Positions 26,336-39,905 are shown, counted from the first letter of the stretch. The stretch is 64,000 bases of DNA from Artemia franciscana (GCF_032884065.1 NC_088872.1:39685979-39749978); one strand, 5' to 3'. A program made the numbers and translations. The notes: generated by a model from the letters alone, not told the origin.

Positions 26336-29300
26336 CTGCAAGAGAATGAACGCTTTGAGAGTTGGACAGAGATTAAATTTTGCAGATATTCCGCGCTGGT
26401 GACAACCACAGACCGTTAGGTTTGGCACCAGAGGTTGTGCATCTCTTTCCAAGCTGGATTATTATCGAAACGTTGGAATTTCCAACGGTTCAATTTCTAA
26501 GGAAATAAGACAATTGACTTCTCTGCTCATCTATTAAACAAATAGGTGAGGGGGAGGAAATGATTTTTTTTAGAATGGAGACAAACTAACTTCAATATTT
26601 TAGCGTAAACGTTTAGTGGTCGTCCTCAGCAACAGGTTATAAGAGAGCGATGATAAATATTAGAAACTAAACAGGAGAGTTTAGTGCTACTAAAGAATTT
26701 GACAGAAAAATAGTAAATAGAAAGTCAAGAACAAAATAGTACAAGAAATAAAATAAAAACACGACAAGAAACACTCTCCTAAACTAACAACAGAAAGTCA
26801 ATATAAATTTGGAACTTATTTGTGAATAGGAGTTTTAGGAGATGAGGATGCTGTGAGTAGGAGATATCAGCTGTTTGAAAGCTCATTTAAGAATGTTAGC
26901 AAACTCAAATTTTCTAATTTTTCTCGTTTTCAACTCTTCCTCTATTTCCCTTTTTATCTTTATCTTTATTTTACTATGCCCGAATATGATCTGGCTGAAA
27001 TATTTAGAAAAAATTATTTTGTCGCTGTTCTGAATTTTTTTTTTAGTATGTACTTATTTGAAATCTTAAATGGCTTTGATTCCCCCCTAAAAAAAGAAGG
27101 TTTCAGAGCTTTTAAAATGAAAAACGTTTGCGGATATAAGTTTCGCGTTAGACTTTACTAGGAAAGATTATTTTGTTGTCCTTTTAACTGATAAAGTCCA
27201 GAAATATTAGATCCCTACTGACTCACCAAACTCGAATCCCTGATCTCTATATTTGGAAAATGGGATAACCTTTCCCAAAATTGACAACTAAGCTCAAATA
27301 GCTATTTAGAGAGGCTTTCAACCTTCATGGTCCATTACGTTGAAAAAAGTATTAAAATACCTTAATTGATATTGAAAAATAAGATTAACATTCCGATGAG
27401 AACTTATGTCATATTTTTTGTAGACGACGAATTTATATTATCCAAACTATTTTTTATTTTTATTTTGAGTTTTGATTTTTTGCTGGATCAGTCATTTCTG
27501 TATTCTTTTTAGATAGTTCCGCAGAACTACCATAATAAGCCTATTACAAATTGATCTAAAAAAGAACTAATTACGAGTCACAGGACGTTTCTTAGCGTCA
27601 CAGTTGATATTTCACAAAAAAAACCAACGAAAGATGAAATTCTCACGATACTTACTAGATAGTTAACATTTGCCATGTTTTACATCCCGTGTCTACCTGT
27701 CTGACAGAATGCCACATAAAAAACGCATAATGGGGGTGGTTCAGTGGATTCAAGGGGTTTATATCGTTACGAAAATTTTTGGGGTCGTTGTCCTTTTTAT
27801 GAAAGATATCAATAAGACTGGTTTCTTAATGACTAAAAAATGAGGAGGAATTTGACAACCTTTTCCTTTATTTATAGTGAAATACTTATTTATATTTCCT
27901 GTCCTTTTATAAAAGCATTTTTAGATCTCACTTGTCCGATGCAACAAATGAATCAATGAATTAGACGTTAAAACAAATTTAAATGAAAAACATTGTATGA
28001 TTATTGAGGGCACTATAGTGTAAGGTGTTGTAAAGACAAGGCTCTTGTGGTTTTAGGGTATTAGTGAGACAATTAGGAGGAAAGGAATTTATAAAAAACA
28101 GAGGGATTTTGGCGCCTCCGTGGAAGGGGTTTCCATAACTGAAAGATAGACTACCCAGCAAAACGGCTGGGCACAACTTTAGATTTTGACAATTGATTGC
28201 AAAGCACCAAAACTTAGAATATTGTTTGTTTCAATTATTCAAATATGTTTGGTTTCTTTACAAGTGTAGGTTGCACGGGCACCAATGAGAGGGGGGGGGG
28301 GGGGCAATTGGCACTCCTCAGATTTTGAAAATAGCTCTTTTTGCATTTTCACTTACAAAATAGAAAAAAAAACATGCCCAGCCAATATAGTCTTAAAATA
28401 CTTGTTTGTACATTCATCATAAATCGAAAAAAAAAGTTTACCCCCTCCCGCTCCTAATTTCTCATTAAAAAAAAAACTAAAAAAGTGTGAATTGTGTGTG
28501 ATATCTTAGGAATTTAATAGCGTTTTTCTGTTCATATTGAAATAATTCGTTACATCGTAAAAGTGCCGTCAGAGAATTTGGCTATTTTAGTCTTGAACCT
28601 TTCCACTGTATTTAAGTTTTGCCTTTTAAGTTACCAGAATAAATGTTTACAACTTTGGCAACGAAAATTGTTGAGGGATCGCGAGGGGGTACAGGCTTAT
28701 TTCAATAGAAATTAAATAAAATAGTAAAAGGCTGTTCAAGTGGGGAATCAGACCTCAACATGCTCCGTGGCATGCTCATTCTGCAAAAACAGGAGCCAGC
28801 TCAGACAGAGGCGCCTATACGCTCATTAATGGGTCGAGACCTCCCAGAAAATATAAAATGGTTCTGTAAGAGCAACTAACAGTCCCTTTTAAACTATTAA
28901 TTCGTGATCAAGGACGTGTGCAGAGGGGCTTTGGGGCCTGTGCCATAGGAAATATTAAATTTTTCCGAGTTTCTGGTACTTCTTATTCGAATTATCAAAT
29001 GAAACGTTTTTTTTTTATTGTTGTCACATTAAAAAAAAATAAATCCCAGCGCACAAGACTGGTAAAAGCCATCTCAAAATGACGAGTTTTTGAACCCTGC
29101 GGAAAACCAAAACATGCCAAAAATCCTGCTAAGTTTATACTTAATAACATCACTGATTTTCAATACCACTGGATGCTTTTGCTTTAGACATCTCTTTGCT
29201 TCCTCGGCTATTTTATCCTTCCCATTTTATCAGTGATGGATAATAACTCGCAATTATGGTGGCAGCTTTAGAAGAGAATAACCACGATATCAGATATTCA

Positions 29301-30427
29301 TTGATTGAGCCTTGGAGGCAGCGCTTCTAATTTAAAAATCGGGCCTGTATTTCATGAGAATACCATAAACGATTATAATTACTTATTGTTCCTTATTTTT
29401 GAAACAGGCAAGTATTCAAAGGGCTAATGAACTTTATTAGCGATTGCTCTTAATACTAATGTTTGCAACAAGATGGGCTACAGATGAAAACAAATCAGCC
29501 TAATAATTTTTTTTTAGTTGGTTTGAGTCTAAATTCGAATTGTAGTTTAACTTAAAATAGGAGCCAATAACTTATTTCGGAGGGGAAGGGAGAAACCCTT
29601 ATTTTAATTTCAAGGCATTTCCCTTTTCTTCGTTCGTTATCAAGCCTACTGTTTTGTAGCTTAATAAACTCAGACTTATGCTTAATAAGAGAAATTGACA
29701 AAGATGTAGCATTCTCCTAATGCCTCGTGGCCTGCTCGCAATGCTTCTGCAAAGTTTTGGGTGACTTGTTAGTAATTTGAGCAAAGCGGACAACACCCAT
29801 GATTAAAGCTCCCCGTTACCTCGTAGCCCAGCTTTCAAACTTGCAGCCATTTAAAAGAACTTCTACTCTACTAAATCATGGTCTTTGTTGAATCTAGGGG
29901 AGACAGGAGTTGTAGGCCAACTTCTAGAGGCAATACGACCCAGAGGATAAATCACCTGGCAGTTTATGAACGTTCGGCGAAGTTCAGTTACCCGAAAAAA
30001 AGCTATTTGACTACTTTTTTTTATTTGGCCCATGTCATTGCTTAGCTTTTTCTTAGATGTCTCTTAGTCATGGGGTCATGGGTGAAATCATGCATGTAAG
30101 TCATCTGGACCAAGACCACGCAATCTACACACCGCCGGAAAACACGTTTCAATGACATCATTTTTTGTGATGTAACTGCCTATTTCTCCCATGATAAATT
30201 AAGAAAGATCAATACCCGTGGTTACCGGTATGAAATACATGAACTCTTCTTCATTTCCGCCAGTTACGTCACAGAAACTTGCAAATTATTTTTCTCTTGA
30301 CGCATCTTGTTATGCAGAAGAAAGTTGATTTTTATGTATATCTAACATGGCAAAAGATTTTGTAATTGCTGCTTTCAGAAAAAATTGCGAAAAAATGTTT
30401 TTTCACCATGCAAAAACTGTTTTCTTT
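26336..30427. other. Upstream of the minus-strand gene, no exon recognised
   Basis: Must hold 5' non-coding exons or the promoter of the membrane-protein gene. It includes a G14 tract (about 28291-28304) and repeat-like pieces near 28260-28400 and 28905-29110. No clear gene is seen. Confidence 0.35.
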
Positions 30428-30541
30428 TTAGTCAGAGTTCTTAAGTCTTAGATTCACTGCCTCACTTACACCCTCCTGCTTCAGTACGGGCCCCTCATCT
30501 TCAATAAGAGTGTCAACATCTTCCTCCTTCCCAGAAACTGA
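30428..30541 (-). CDS. Exon-like segment, acidic peptide (uncertain)
   Basis: After a pyrimidine-rich acceptor (gaaattgtttttcag) the minus strand is open for 38 codons. It reads SVSGKEEDVDTLIEDEGPVL and then KQEG, a composition typical of real coding sequence. A strong donor (GGT|GTAAGT, intron at 30469) would end a 72-base exon at 30470. If the donor is not used, the frame runs on to a TAA at 30430-30428 as a terminal exon. Its phase does not join directly to the exon at 25972-26335, since that join gives a stop. It is therefore another gene, an untranslated or alternative exon, or chance. The function is unknown. Confidence 0.35.
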   Translation of the reverse strand, partial: SVSGKEEDVDTLIEDEGPVLKQEGVSEAVNLRLKNSD

Positions 30542-33500
30542 CTGAAAAACAATTTCTTCGTGCGTTAATACAAAGGGGTATTTGACTTGACTCAAAATTT
30601 AGAAAGTTTGAGAAAGAAATTTCAGATGCAGTACTAATTTGTGGCATTAACTTACTGCAACGTAATTCCTACACGTATTCAGGAATTCATGTCAAGGAGG
30701 GGCTAAATATGGTGATGGGGGCTATAATTTGAAAGGGAGGAGTTCGTAGGAATATTCCAAAAAAGTGAATTTATTATTAATACTTTTCGATGATTAATTG
30801 AAACAGTAAGAGACCAAAACTATATTAGTATTTTCTGGCTCTTCGTCACTACCCATCTGCAAAGTTTTGGTTTTAGATAAAGAGCCTTTTTTGTGCTTAA
30901 TATGCCATTTTGTGTATGCAGGTTTGAGGTGACATTCTTCTAAGCTTACCGATCAATATGCTATGGAAGCCAGTTATTTCTGCTGTTCATAAAATCAACT
31001 GTTCATAAGGCACAATAGGAAAAGTTTGATTGTTCAACTATGTCGCTGAACAAGGGACCGTTCGGGCAATCAAATATTATGGCTTTCAGGCTTTGATGGC
31101 TACCTTTTTTTTATCACTTAAGTTGACAGGCCTACCAACAGTCAGTGAAATAAATGCAACAAAATTCATCAGTACAAAATTCATTGGAACATATTAATTA
31201 TACGCCCCTCGGTCGTATTGTAACTAGTGTTTCCCGGACTTCAGACCGGTGTATCTTGTCTTTTCCTGTTTTTTGAATTTTGCTGGTATGAACAAACTAT
31301 AGATTACTTCATTAAAAATTTTCTCCCTTCTTCGTGATTTTATGCTTTGTTAAAAATGTTAATGAAATACGAAGGTCCTGTGGATCCCAGAATGAATAGA
31401 AAAACCAGTTTTTGAAGACAGAGTCCGAAATGATGACACAGTAACCAAATATATTTTGAAAATAGCCTAGTCTTCAGGTACACTTTAGTAAGTAACATGA
31501 ACTGAAATAGCTTGATAAAACTGAGGTTTTCACAGGGTTAAATAAAAACAAAACAGAAAAACCACACAATCTATGCATGCAACCGGTCTTCGACCCTGAT
31601 CCAAGCATCGCCACCCAGAGCATGTAAAACAGGATACAATAGCAAATGGTATTTTCTATTTCAATTCAGACTGGCCTAATCTCATTTTTTTTCATTCAGT
31701 TAAGACTGTCTTGGCTTCACATATAACATGCAGCCATATTCATTGCAGAGATGGAGCGAAACCTTTAGAGCGCAAGCCTTGAAGGCTTTCATTCAGAAAT
31801 AGAAAGTTCAAATTTTTTTGTTTTGTTTAATCGATTTATAGTCATTTTTATTTTATTTCAGAATTATTGGTGACATCTTTTCCCCACTAAATATTCAATT
31901 GAAAATCAAAAGGAATTTGCTCCCGAAGTGTTTGAGAAGCTAACCAGAAAATATTGCAGGAAAGGGCCAGGGGAATGTAGCAAGTAGTTCTTCACTTTCA
32001 ATAATCGGAGTGGTCTGCTATGTTCATTTGCATCAATAATATATTGATAAGAAAGGGAGGACGGGGGAAAACAAGGAAATTTGTCCCCAGGGCTCAGTGT
32101 TAGTTCGCCATGTCTCTGCATGTGTTAGTCAAGTTAAAATGCCATATGTTAACCAGTTTCAATCAGCAGCAGTGGTATTTTTTGCAATATTTTTTTGCAA
32201 TATGAAAATACTTTTCAAATTTCTAGTTTAAACATAATCGACACGAAGAAAAAAAGATCAGTTCTTATTCAGCTTCGACTGAAAAAGGAATATCATTACA
32301 TGAAAAAACCTACACGAAAAGACAGTTGGGTTTCCTTTCAGTTTCGACTAAAAAAGGACAATCAAACGTAAATTCGATATAATAAAAAAAGCAATTTAAA
32401 ATGTACTAACATTTTCCAGAAGTTCTGATGAAAACAGTTCGTAATACCGAACTGTAAGTAAGGAGTGGCTCTGCTCAACAGCAACTGAAACTCTTAAACA
32501 CAAACGTTTGTTAAAAATAGACTCATCAAAGGAATTGGCTTTTCATGCTGATTCTAAATTTATAAATATCATTAAGTTTAATATTATCCATCAAAAGCTA
32601 CGAGCCTGAGTAAATTCAGTTGAAATAAAAGAAAGACTTAAAGGGTTTAAGAATATTGAATACTAGCGGTATAAAAAATGTCATGTTAGAAAAAAATTCT
32701 GACATGACAATTTTCTCCTTTCTTTCGGTGTCCCAAAGAGAAAGCTGATAAATTAGTTTTGCATTCCTCAGGTTTGCTGTACTTTGTTTTATCTTTTTAT
32801 TGCGCGAAGATTCCTGTCTTGTTTATAGATTTTGCTAATGCCTACGGGTGAAACTAGGCTAGGTCTTGTCAGCCAAGTATGTTAATTTATCGAGCAAAAT
32901 GGGTAGGGCAAAAATATTTAAAATTCGATTACGACGTGGGAATATTTACATGTGTAGCAGCGATTTTGACGCAATTTGCGATCTGGGTAACTAGGGTTAT
33001 GTTGTGCTCCGAAATTACATTTAACGTTTAAAATTTGTGTTCTATCAATCATGGGCTGACATTATTTTTGACCAGTTGAACTCATTACTCCCTTATGAGT
33101 AGGTTAGGGTTACACTTTTGATAGGGTTCATTTACATTGTCTGTATCTTTGTTCATATGTAATGGTAATTACAAATCTCAAATTATTGTGCTACAAAATT
33201 GTTGGCCTCTCTACTACTAGAGGCCAACTGATGGAAAATGGAAACGTTTATACTACTGATCTACTACGTTTGGACAACTACTAGAAAACTAAAAATGTTT
33301 GCACTGCAAGAAAATGTATTCTTAAGGGAGCAAAATGAGAATGGGTAAAATAAACGCGAGTGATTTTACAAGAGGGAAGAAATTATCGATTGAAATTATT
33401 ATTCATAAAGCCCAAATTTGATCTGACGGACAGGAAGAGGCCATATTAATTTACTGGTTTCTAAAAAGATAAAACAAAAATCTAAAAGGGTAAACGAAGC

Positions 33501-33865
33501 GGGACTATTTCAGGCCATATTTCGGTATTTTTTTTTTCCAAAGTCAGGAATGATTCGGAGACGAGAATAAGGTTTAAATCATTTACCTGCATTAAAGCTA
33601 TATTTAGGGGGGGGGTGTAAACAAATAAAAAAAGCAAATCTAAAAATAACACTAGAAACGATAGAAGATTATCGGTATATTTTGGGGAGCCTCACAACCC
33701 AGGACAACAGAATATTTGTTTCTTGGTAGCGTATTAATAATTACCATGTTTGAACAAGTATTGATTCTTAGGTCTTTAGAGTAAGGCAACTATAGATTCT
33801 TATGCTTAAAAACACTCCAATAATAATGTTGGAACCAAAACCGCAAGAAACAGCAAGGTTAACTC
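30542..33865. other. No gene recognised
   Basis: Apart from the fragment at 32431-32610, I see only AT-rich unique-looking DNA. Confidence 0.35.
32431..32610 (+). repeat. Hairpin-ended repeat, copy D (fragment)
   Basis: Hairpin CAGTTCGTAATACCGAACTG (32435-32454; 7-bp arms) is followed by TAAGTAAGGAGTGG and about 140 bases like the start of copies A and B ('taaatttataaatatcattaag', 'ccatcaaaagctacgagcc'). After that the similarity stops. Confidence 0.7.
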
Positions 33866-36350
33866 TCAGAAAAAGAGCTAAGAGCTCATATGGCACTTGT
33901 GACGAGGCGAGAAGAGCCAAGAGATCATATGGTATGAGCTCTAACAAAATTCTATGAATCAATAGATTGATTTAAAAAGGAAAATAAGAGGCTTAATGCC
34001 GGTCAGGATTTAAAATAAGAGCTCTGAGTCACGATGTCCTTCTAAATATCAAAATTCATTAAGATCCGATCACCCACTCGTAAGTTATAAATAACTAATT
34101 TTTTCTAATTTTTCCTCTCCCTTTAGCCCCCCAGATGGTCGAATCTGGGAAAACAACTTTATCAAGTCAAATTGTGCAGCTCCCTGACACGCCTATCAAT
34201 TTTCATCGTCCTAGCACGTCCAGAAGCACCAAACTCGCCAAATCACTGAACCCCTCCCCCCAACTCCCCCAAAGAGAGCGAATCCAGTACGATTCTGTCA
34301 ATCACGTATCAAGGACATTTGTTTATTCTATCCACCAAGCTTCATCCCGATTCCTACACTCCAAGTGTTTTTCCAAGATTTCCCCCTTCAACTCCCCCCA
34401 ATGTCAAACGATCTGGTCGGGATTTGAAATAAGAGCTCTGAGAAATGAATTCTTTCTAAAAATCAAATTTCATTAAGATCCGATCATCTATTCGTAAGAT
34501 AAAAATACCCCAATTTTCACGTTTCCTAAGAATCCCCGTTTCTCCCTCCAACTCCCCCCATCGTCACAGGATCTGGTCGGAATTTAAAATAAGAAGTTTA
34601 AAGCACAAGATCCTTCTAAATATCAAATTTCATTAAGATCTGGTCACCCTTTCATAAGTTACAAATACCTCAATTTTCAAAATTACCCCCCTCCAATTCC
34701 ATCAAAGAGAGCAGATCCGGTCCGGTTATGTCAGTCACGTATCTTAGACAGGTTTTTATTCTTCCCATCCAGTTTCATCCTGATCTCACCGCTTTAAGTA
34801 TTTTCTAAGATTTCCGCCCCCCCCAACTGCCCCCCCCCCCCCAATTACGCTTGATCCGGTTGAGATTTAGAATAAGAGATCTGAGTTACGAGGTTCTTCT
34901 AAATATGAAGTTGAAGATCCGATCACTCCTTCGTAAGTTAAAAATATGTCATTTTTTCTTATTTTTCAGAATTACCCCCCCCCCCCCAATTGATCGGATC
35001 CGTTCCAATTATGTAAATAGCGTATGTAAGACTTCTGCTTATTTTTCCCACCAAATTTCATCCCGATCCCTCCAATCTAAGCGTTTTCCATGATTTTAGG
35101 TTCCCCCACCCCAAACTTCCCCCAACGTCACCAAATCCAGTCAGGATTTAAAATAAGAGCTATGAGACACGATATCCTTCTAAATATCAAATTTCATTGA
35201 GATCCGATAACCCGTTCGTAAGTTAAAAATACCTCATTTTTTCTAACTTTTCAGAATTAACCCCTCCCCCAACTACCCCAAAGAGACCGGATCCGTTCCG
35301 GTTATGTCAATCATGTATCTAGGACTCGTGATTATTTTTTCCACCAAGTTTCATCCCGATCCCTCCACTCTAAGTGTTTTTCAAGTTTTAGGTTTCCCCC
35401 TCCCAACTCCCCCCAATGTCACCAGATCTGGTCGGGTTTAAAATAAGAGCTCTGAGCCACGATATACTTCTAAATATCAAACTTCATTGAGATCCGATCA
35501 CCTGTTCGTAAGTTAAAAATACCTCTTTTTTCTAATTTTTCAGAAATAACCCCCCCCCCAAACTATCCCAAAGATAACGGATCCATTCCGTTTATGTCAA
35601 TCATGTATCAAGCACTTGTGTTTATTTTTCTCACCAAGTTTCATCCCGATCCCTCCACTCTAGGTGTTTTCCAAGTTTTAGGTTTCCCCCTCCCAACTCC
35701 CCCCCCAATGTCACCGGATCCGGTCGGGATTTAAAATGAGAGCTCTAAGACACGATATCCTTCTATACATCAAATTTCATTGAGATCCGATCACCCGTTC
35801 GTAAGTTAAAAATACCTCATTTTTTCTAATTTTTCAGAATTACCCCCCCCCCCCAACTACCCCAAAGAGAGCGGATCCGTTCCGATTATGTTTATCATGT
35901 ATATGGGACTTGTGCTTATTTTTCCCATCAAGTTTCATCCCGATCCCTCCACTCTAAGCGTTTTCCAAGATTTTAGGTTTTCCCCCTTCCAACTCCCCCC
36001 AATGTCATCAGGTCCGGTCGGGATTTAAAATAAGAGCTCTGAGATACAATATCATTCCAACCATCAAATTTCATTAAGATCCCATCACCCATTCATAAGT
36101 TAAAAATACTTCATTTTTCAATTTTTTCCGAATTAACCGGCCCCCCACTCCCCCCCAAATGGTCAAGTTGGGAAAACGACTATTTCTAATTTAAGCTGGT
36201 CCCGTCCCTGATACGCCTGCCAAATTTCATCGTCCTAGCTTACCTGGAAGTGCCCAAAGTAGCAAAACCAGGAACGACAGACAGACAGACAGACAGACCG
36301 ACAGAATTGGCGATTGCTATATGTCACTTGGTTAATACCAAGTGCCATAA
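33866..36350 (-). mobile_element. 2.4-kb tandem-unit element, copy 2 (inverted)
   Basis: Reverse complement of the 20025-22495 element, with the hairpin CACTTGGTTAATACCAAGTG at 36325-36344 and the GACAGACA tract at 36277-36303. Unit order is the same, and the far end (CCATATGA sub-repeats) stops near 33866, matching the 22495 stop. Both ends are therefore defined by two independent copies. Open frames within it on either strand are shadows. Confidence 0.8.
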
Positions 36351-36449
36351 AAACGGAATCAACCATAAGGAGTCTTCCAGATGTCGGGCGAGGCGTTCGT
36401 GTTTGATCCCGCAACAAGTACAAGTAAGCAAGGGGGTTTGGACTGAGCC

Positions 36450-36580
36450 CCCCTCACCCTGGAATGTTTTTCCGACTTGTAAAAACGGAACAAAAATGAA
36501 TATAAAAAAAATTTGATGTGTTTTTTACCCCCCCTGCCCCGAAAAATATTATAGATACGATCCTGCAAGTCAGTTATTGG
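36450..36580 (+). repeat. Three-copy dispersed repeat, copy 1
   Basis: 'tttttccgacttgtaaaa', 'cggaacaaaaatgaatata', a C-rich tract and 'agatacgatcctg' match the copy at 44150-44310 and, inverted, the one at 39720-39905. Confidence 0.6.
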
Positions 36581-37415
36581 AGAGAAAATGAGTGTTAAAG
36601 AAAGACAATACCCTCTAAACATCTTTAAATCAATTTCGATACTGAAAGACAGACCAGAGCTAACCGGTCTTTTTCGCTTAGTTTAGGAGAAAGAAGTAGA
36701 TAGTGGAATCTTTAATCTGACAAAAAGTCACGGGGAGTTATCACAGTCATTAGTTTGCTAAATTGAAACTCCAGAGGATCTTAAAGTGAATGAAATGCAG
36801 TCTTAATTACGCATATAGTGAGATAATTTGATAAATCAATTCTAATTGCGCAATTTATTCGGAAATAGCCTTTATGCAACTATTGGTATGAGGTAATCCA
36901 AAATTAAATTTGTAAAATAGCAAAACATGGAACACCGTGTACATATAACATGAAAAGCTAGAATAGATACATTGTTCCCATGATCCACAAATTTTCCGGG
37001 GCTTTCCTGAATTACCCTAAAAGAAAATTGGGTTATCCGAAATTTCTCCGAATACTCATATTAACGAAAGGTGACGATTTATATTCATGTATCGCTCGCA
37101 TATTTACGACCTATAATTTTCAGGGAGGTTCCAGAAAATCTGATCTTTATTCAAGAAAACCCTACAAGTAAGGAATAGTGGAAGCACTGAGTGCAAGGGA
37201 AATAATAGGGAATGGACCTCTATTTTGACTTTTGAAACCTGAGTTTTGGCAGAAATTCTTGTTTTATCTCCTAAACCCAACACTAACAGTGATCATTAGA
37301 CATAGTTTGCGTTAAGACACACATGCAAGAATTTATTTCAGGAATATTTGGAAAAGAAAACACATGGGGTCCATTACATGTAAAAATAAAAAATTAAAGG
37401 AAAAATTGTAAGAAT

Positions 37416-37438
37416 AGCAGCATACAGCGTATGCTGCT
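37416..37438. repeat. Perfect 10-bp inverted repeat
   Basis: AGCAGCATAC and GTATGCTGCT flank a three-base loop. No gene or repeat family is seen around it. Confidence 0.85.
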
Positions 37439-39719
37439 CTTAAGTAGCTCCGTCCAACTTTGATAAGATTGTCATTAAATAGTTCTACCGCTTGTTAACT
37501 GAGACGACAAAGAGATGAATCGACAGTAAGAATCAGTGGCACGATAACACTGCATCTCTAATTCACATATCTTGTTCATTATTTTCAATACGACATCCAG
37601 CTTTCTTCAAAGACCCTTCTATCCAATTTCAATCCAACAAGTATTCCCAAATTTCTAACCTAGATTGAAATAATTTACTTTACTCATGTTCTTATCTTTT
37701 CACTATCCTTCTATACGAATTTCGGTGAATACTAGGCGCTTAATTCGTACACGTACGTACGAGTGAGCGTTTAGGGTCACGCTTCCTCTCAAAATCATAA
37801 AAAAGTTATCCAAACTCAAAATTTAACAGACTCCTTTTGCTAATTTTTTTTTTCAGAAGACTGACATTCTTGCATTGAAACTTACAACATGAATTTTTGG
37901 TAGCTTTTAAGCACCCTTCCACAGCCTCTTTTGAAGCTGGTATAGATGGGGTATTTATTTCTTATAAAAAGAGAGAGAGAGGGATGCGGGTCTTTGCCAG
38001 AGCCGTAGTCTCAATTGCCGTTTGTCTTAACCTGCCAGAGCCTACCCTGTATTTGCAGTATTCATCGGTGGTCCATGACTCTAAACAAAAATAGCCCAGA
38101 GCGCCCCTAAACTCAATGTCAGTTTCTTTTTATACTATTTCCGCAAAATGAAAAAAAAACATGAGAAAAAATGAAGCATAATAGCAATCAATTGCATGTC
38201 CATGATTCTCAACTTTATATGATGCGCTATTAGTATTCATTAATTGTCTCTTCCAAACCGCAAACATTTTTGACCTTGAATTTTTTTCCGACAAAACAAG
38301 ATTTTTGTCGGAGTTGCAGAATAGTTAAGAACATAGGATTTTAGTTGCTCTTCGAAACAGAAATTCGAGATCATATGCACAAATTGAAGATTTTCACGTT
38401 GCAACAGCTTTTTGGTCTTTAAATATTCGACTTGTCGATGAAGGAATTCAAGCTTTTTTTGCCAGAACGTAACAACCGGCTGATCTATCTTTGATACACT
38501 AATATTATTTTTAATCCCAATTGTAATTTTGAAGGTCCACTGTCTTGTATACTTTATTTCGATTTTAATATCTTTTAGATTAGTTAAGCTTAATTTTCAC
38601 TAATTTAAATTATTTAAATCAGTTACATTGTTCTACCCCCATATTTTTTTGTCATTTTTGGTCTACTCACATAGATTAACTTTGAATAATTTTAGTTTCG
38701 ACTTATAACTTTCAAGTGAGTTAAAATTTCAAATTCAAGGGCGCCTACATGATCTCATTTTTAGAAGGTCTAAAAGGGAAGTTGTTATTATCTTATATGA
38801 CCAATAAGTCCGTACTTTTATGAAAGTATTTAAATTCTGTGGAAAATTTATATAAAAAATATCTCAAAACATCTCCCATCCTCCCCCTGCGTTCGCCATT
38901 GTTCGCGTGCACTGTCTCTCTCTGAACCAATTTTCTGTTTTTCCAATAGCTGTCATGTGTTATTTATCAGAAGCAAAGAGACTTTTGCATACCCAAGGGA
39001 TCAATAAATTTTAACCCCTTGAAACGATAGAGATGCTTTTCATTTAAACCAGAGCGACTAGAAACGAAGATATCCGGAAGTTTTGTGGGAATAGATAACA
39101 GAAAGGCGGAAACTAAAGAGATAGGAGCCACTGCAGTCAGAAAGGTGCTAAGTGTTTGTTGAATGTCGTTGATAAACTTGTAATATATCCGGTATTCCTG
39201 TTAAATTTCATGAAAACAGTTGTCATTTTGTAAGATAATAGTAATCGTTGTAAAGAATATCACTCTTGAGTGTTCACAGTTTAAGTCAATCAATCGTTGT
39301 AGTGCCACCAGTCCCAACTGAAGTTGACTTAATCAGTTTAAAAAGAGGATAAAGATCCCACAGAGCGATTTCTGGCGCATAGGATGTCGAATTGACGTTT
39401 CAGTTGCTGGGACTTTTTTTTTACAGGGAGCAAGAAAGCTTAGAAAAAGCTCCGTTTCTACACTGAAAAAGAAGGAAATACTGCGTCGTTGAGATTACTG
39501 TTCCAACAACCAACTCTTCACCTTACAATTCTTATTAGTTATTATTAGGACTTATAGTTATTATTACCGACTTATTAGGAAATCTTAAAAAAAACTTCAA
39601 AATTCCTGAAAATTTCTAGCTAACCATTAGCTAGTTTTCAGCCATTTCGTGCCAGCAGATTTCTATAAACATAAATTTAATTTTTTCTAACAAATAAAAT
39701 TTGGCGATGATAGTCTTCC

Positions 39720-39905
39720 CAATGGCACCAATCAAGATCGTATCCAGTATATTTGCTCGAGGGGAGAGGGAATATTTTTTCAGGGAAGGTTTTCCAAAGA
39801 AAACTTTAAGAAACGCCTGAAAAATTAGTTTATATGCATTTTTGTTACGTTTTTGTGAGTTGGACAAACATTTGGGGGGAGGTAAACACACTAGCCCCCT
39901 TCTCC
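39720..39905 (-). repeat. Three-copy dispersed repeat, copy 2 (inverted)
   Basis: The minus strand reads 'atgtttgtccaactcac', 'cgtaacaaaaatgcatataa' and 'ctggatacgatcttgattgg', parallel to the 44150 copy. A 103-codon open frame across it is probably accidental. Confidence 0.6.

Noticed and set aside
28735..28870. Possible LTR-retrotransposon polyprotein fragment (…SLMGRDLPENI…)
   Set aside because: A faint resemblance to integrase C-terminal motifs, but too short, with stops soon after and no partner domains or LTRs.
29599..30010. GC-richer segment with partly open minus frames
   Set aside because: Frames are interrupted and no motif is recognisable, so no gene or element call is justified.
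34135..34476. 113-codon plus-strand open frame
   Set aside because: It lies within the inverted 2.4-kb element, is broken in the sister copy, and its peptide merely follows the repeat units.
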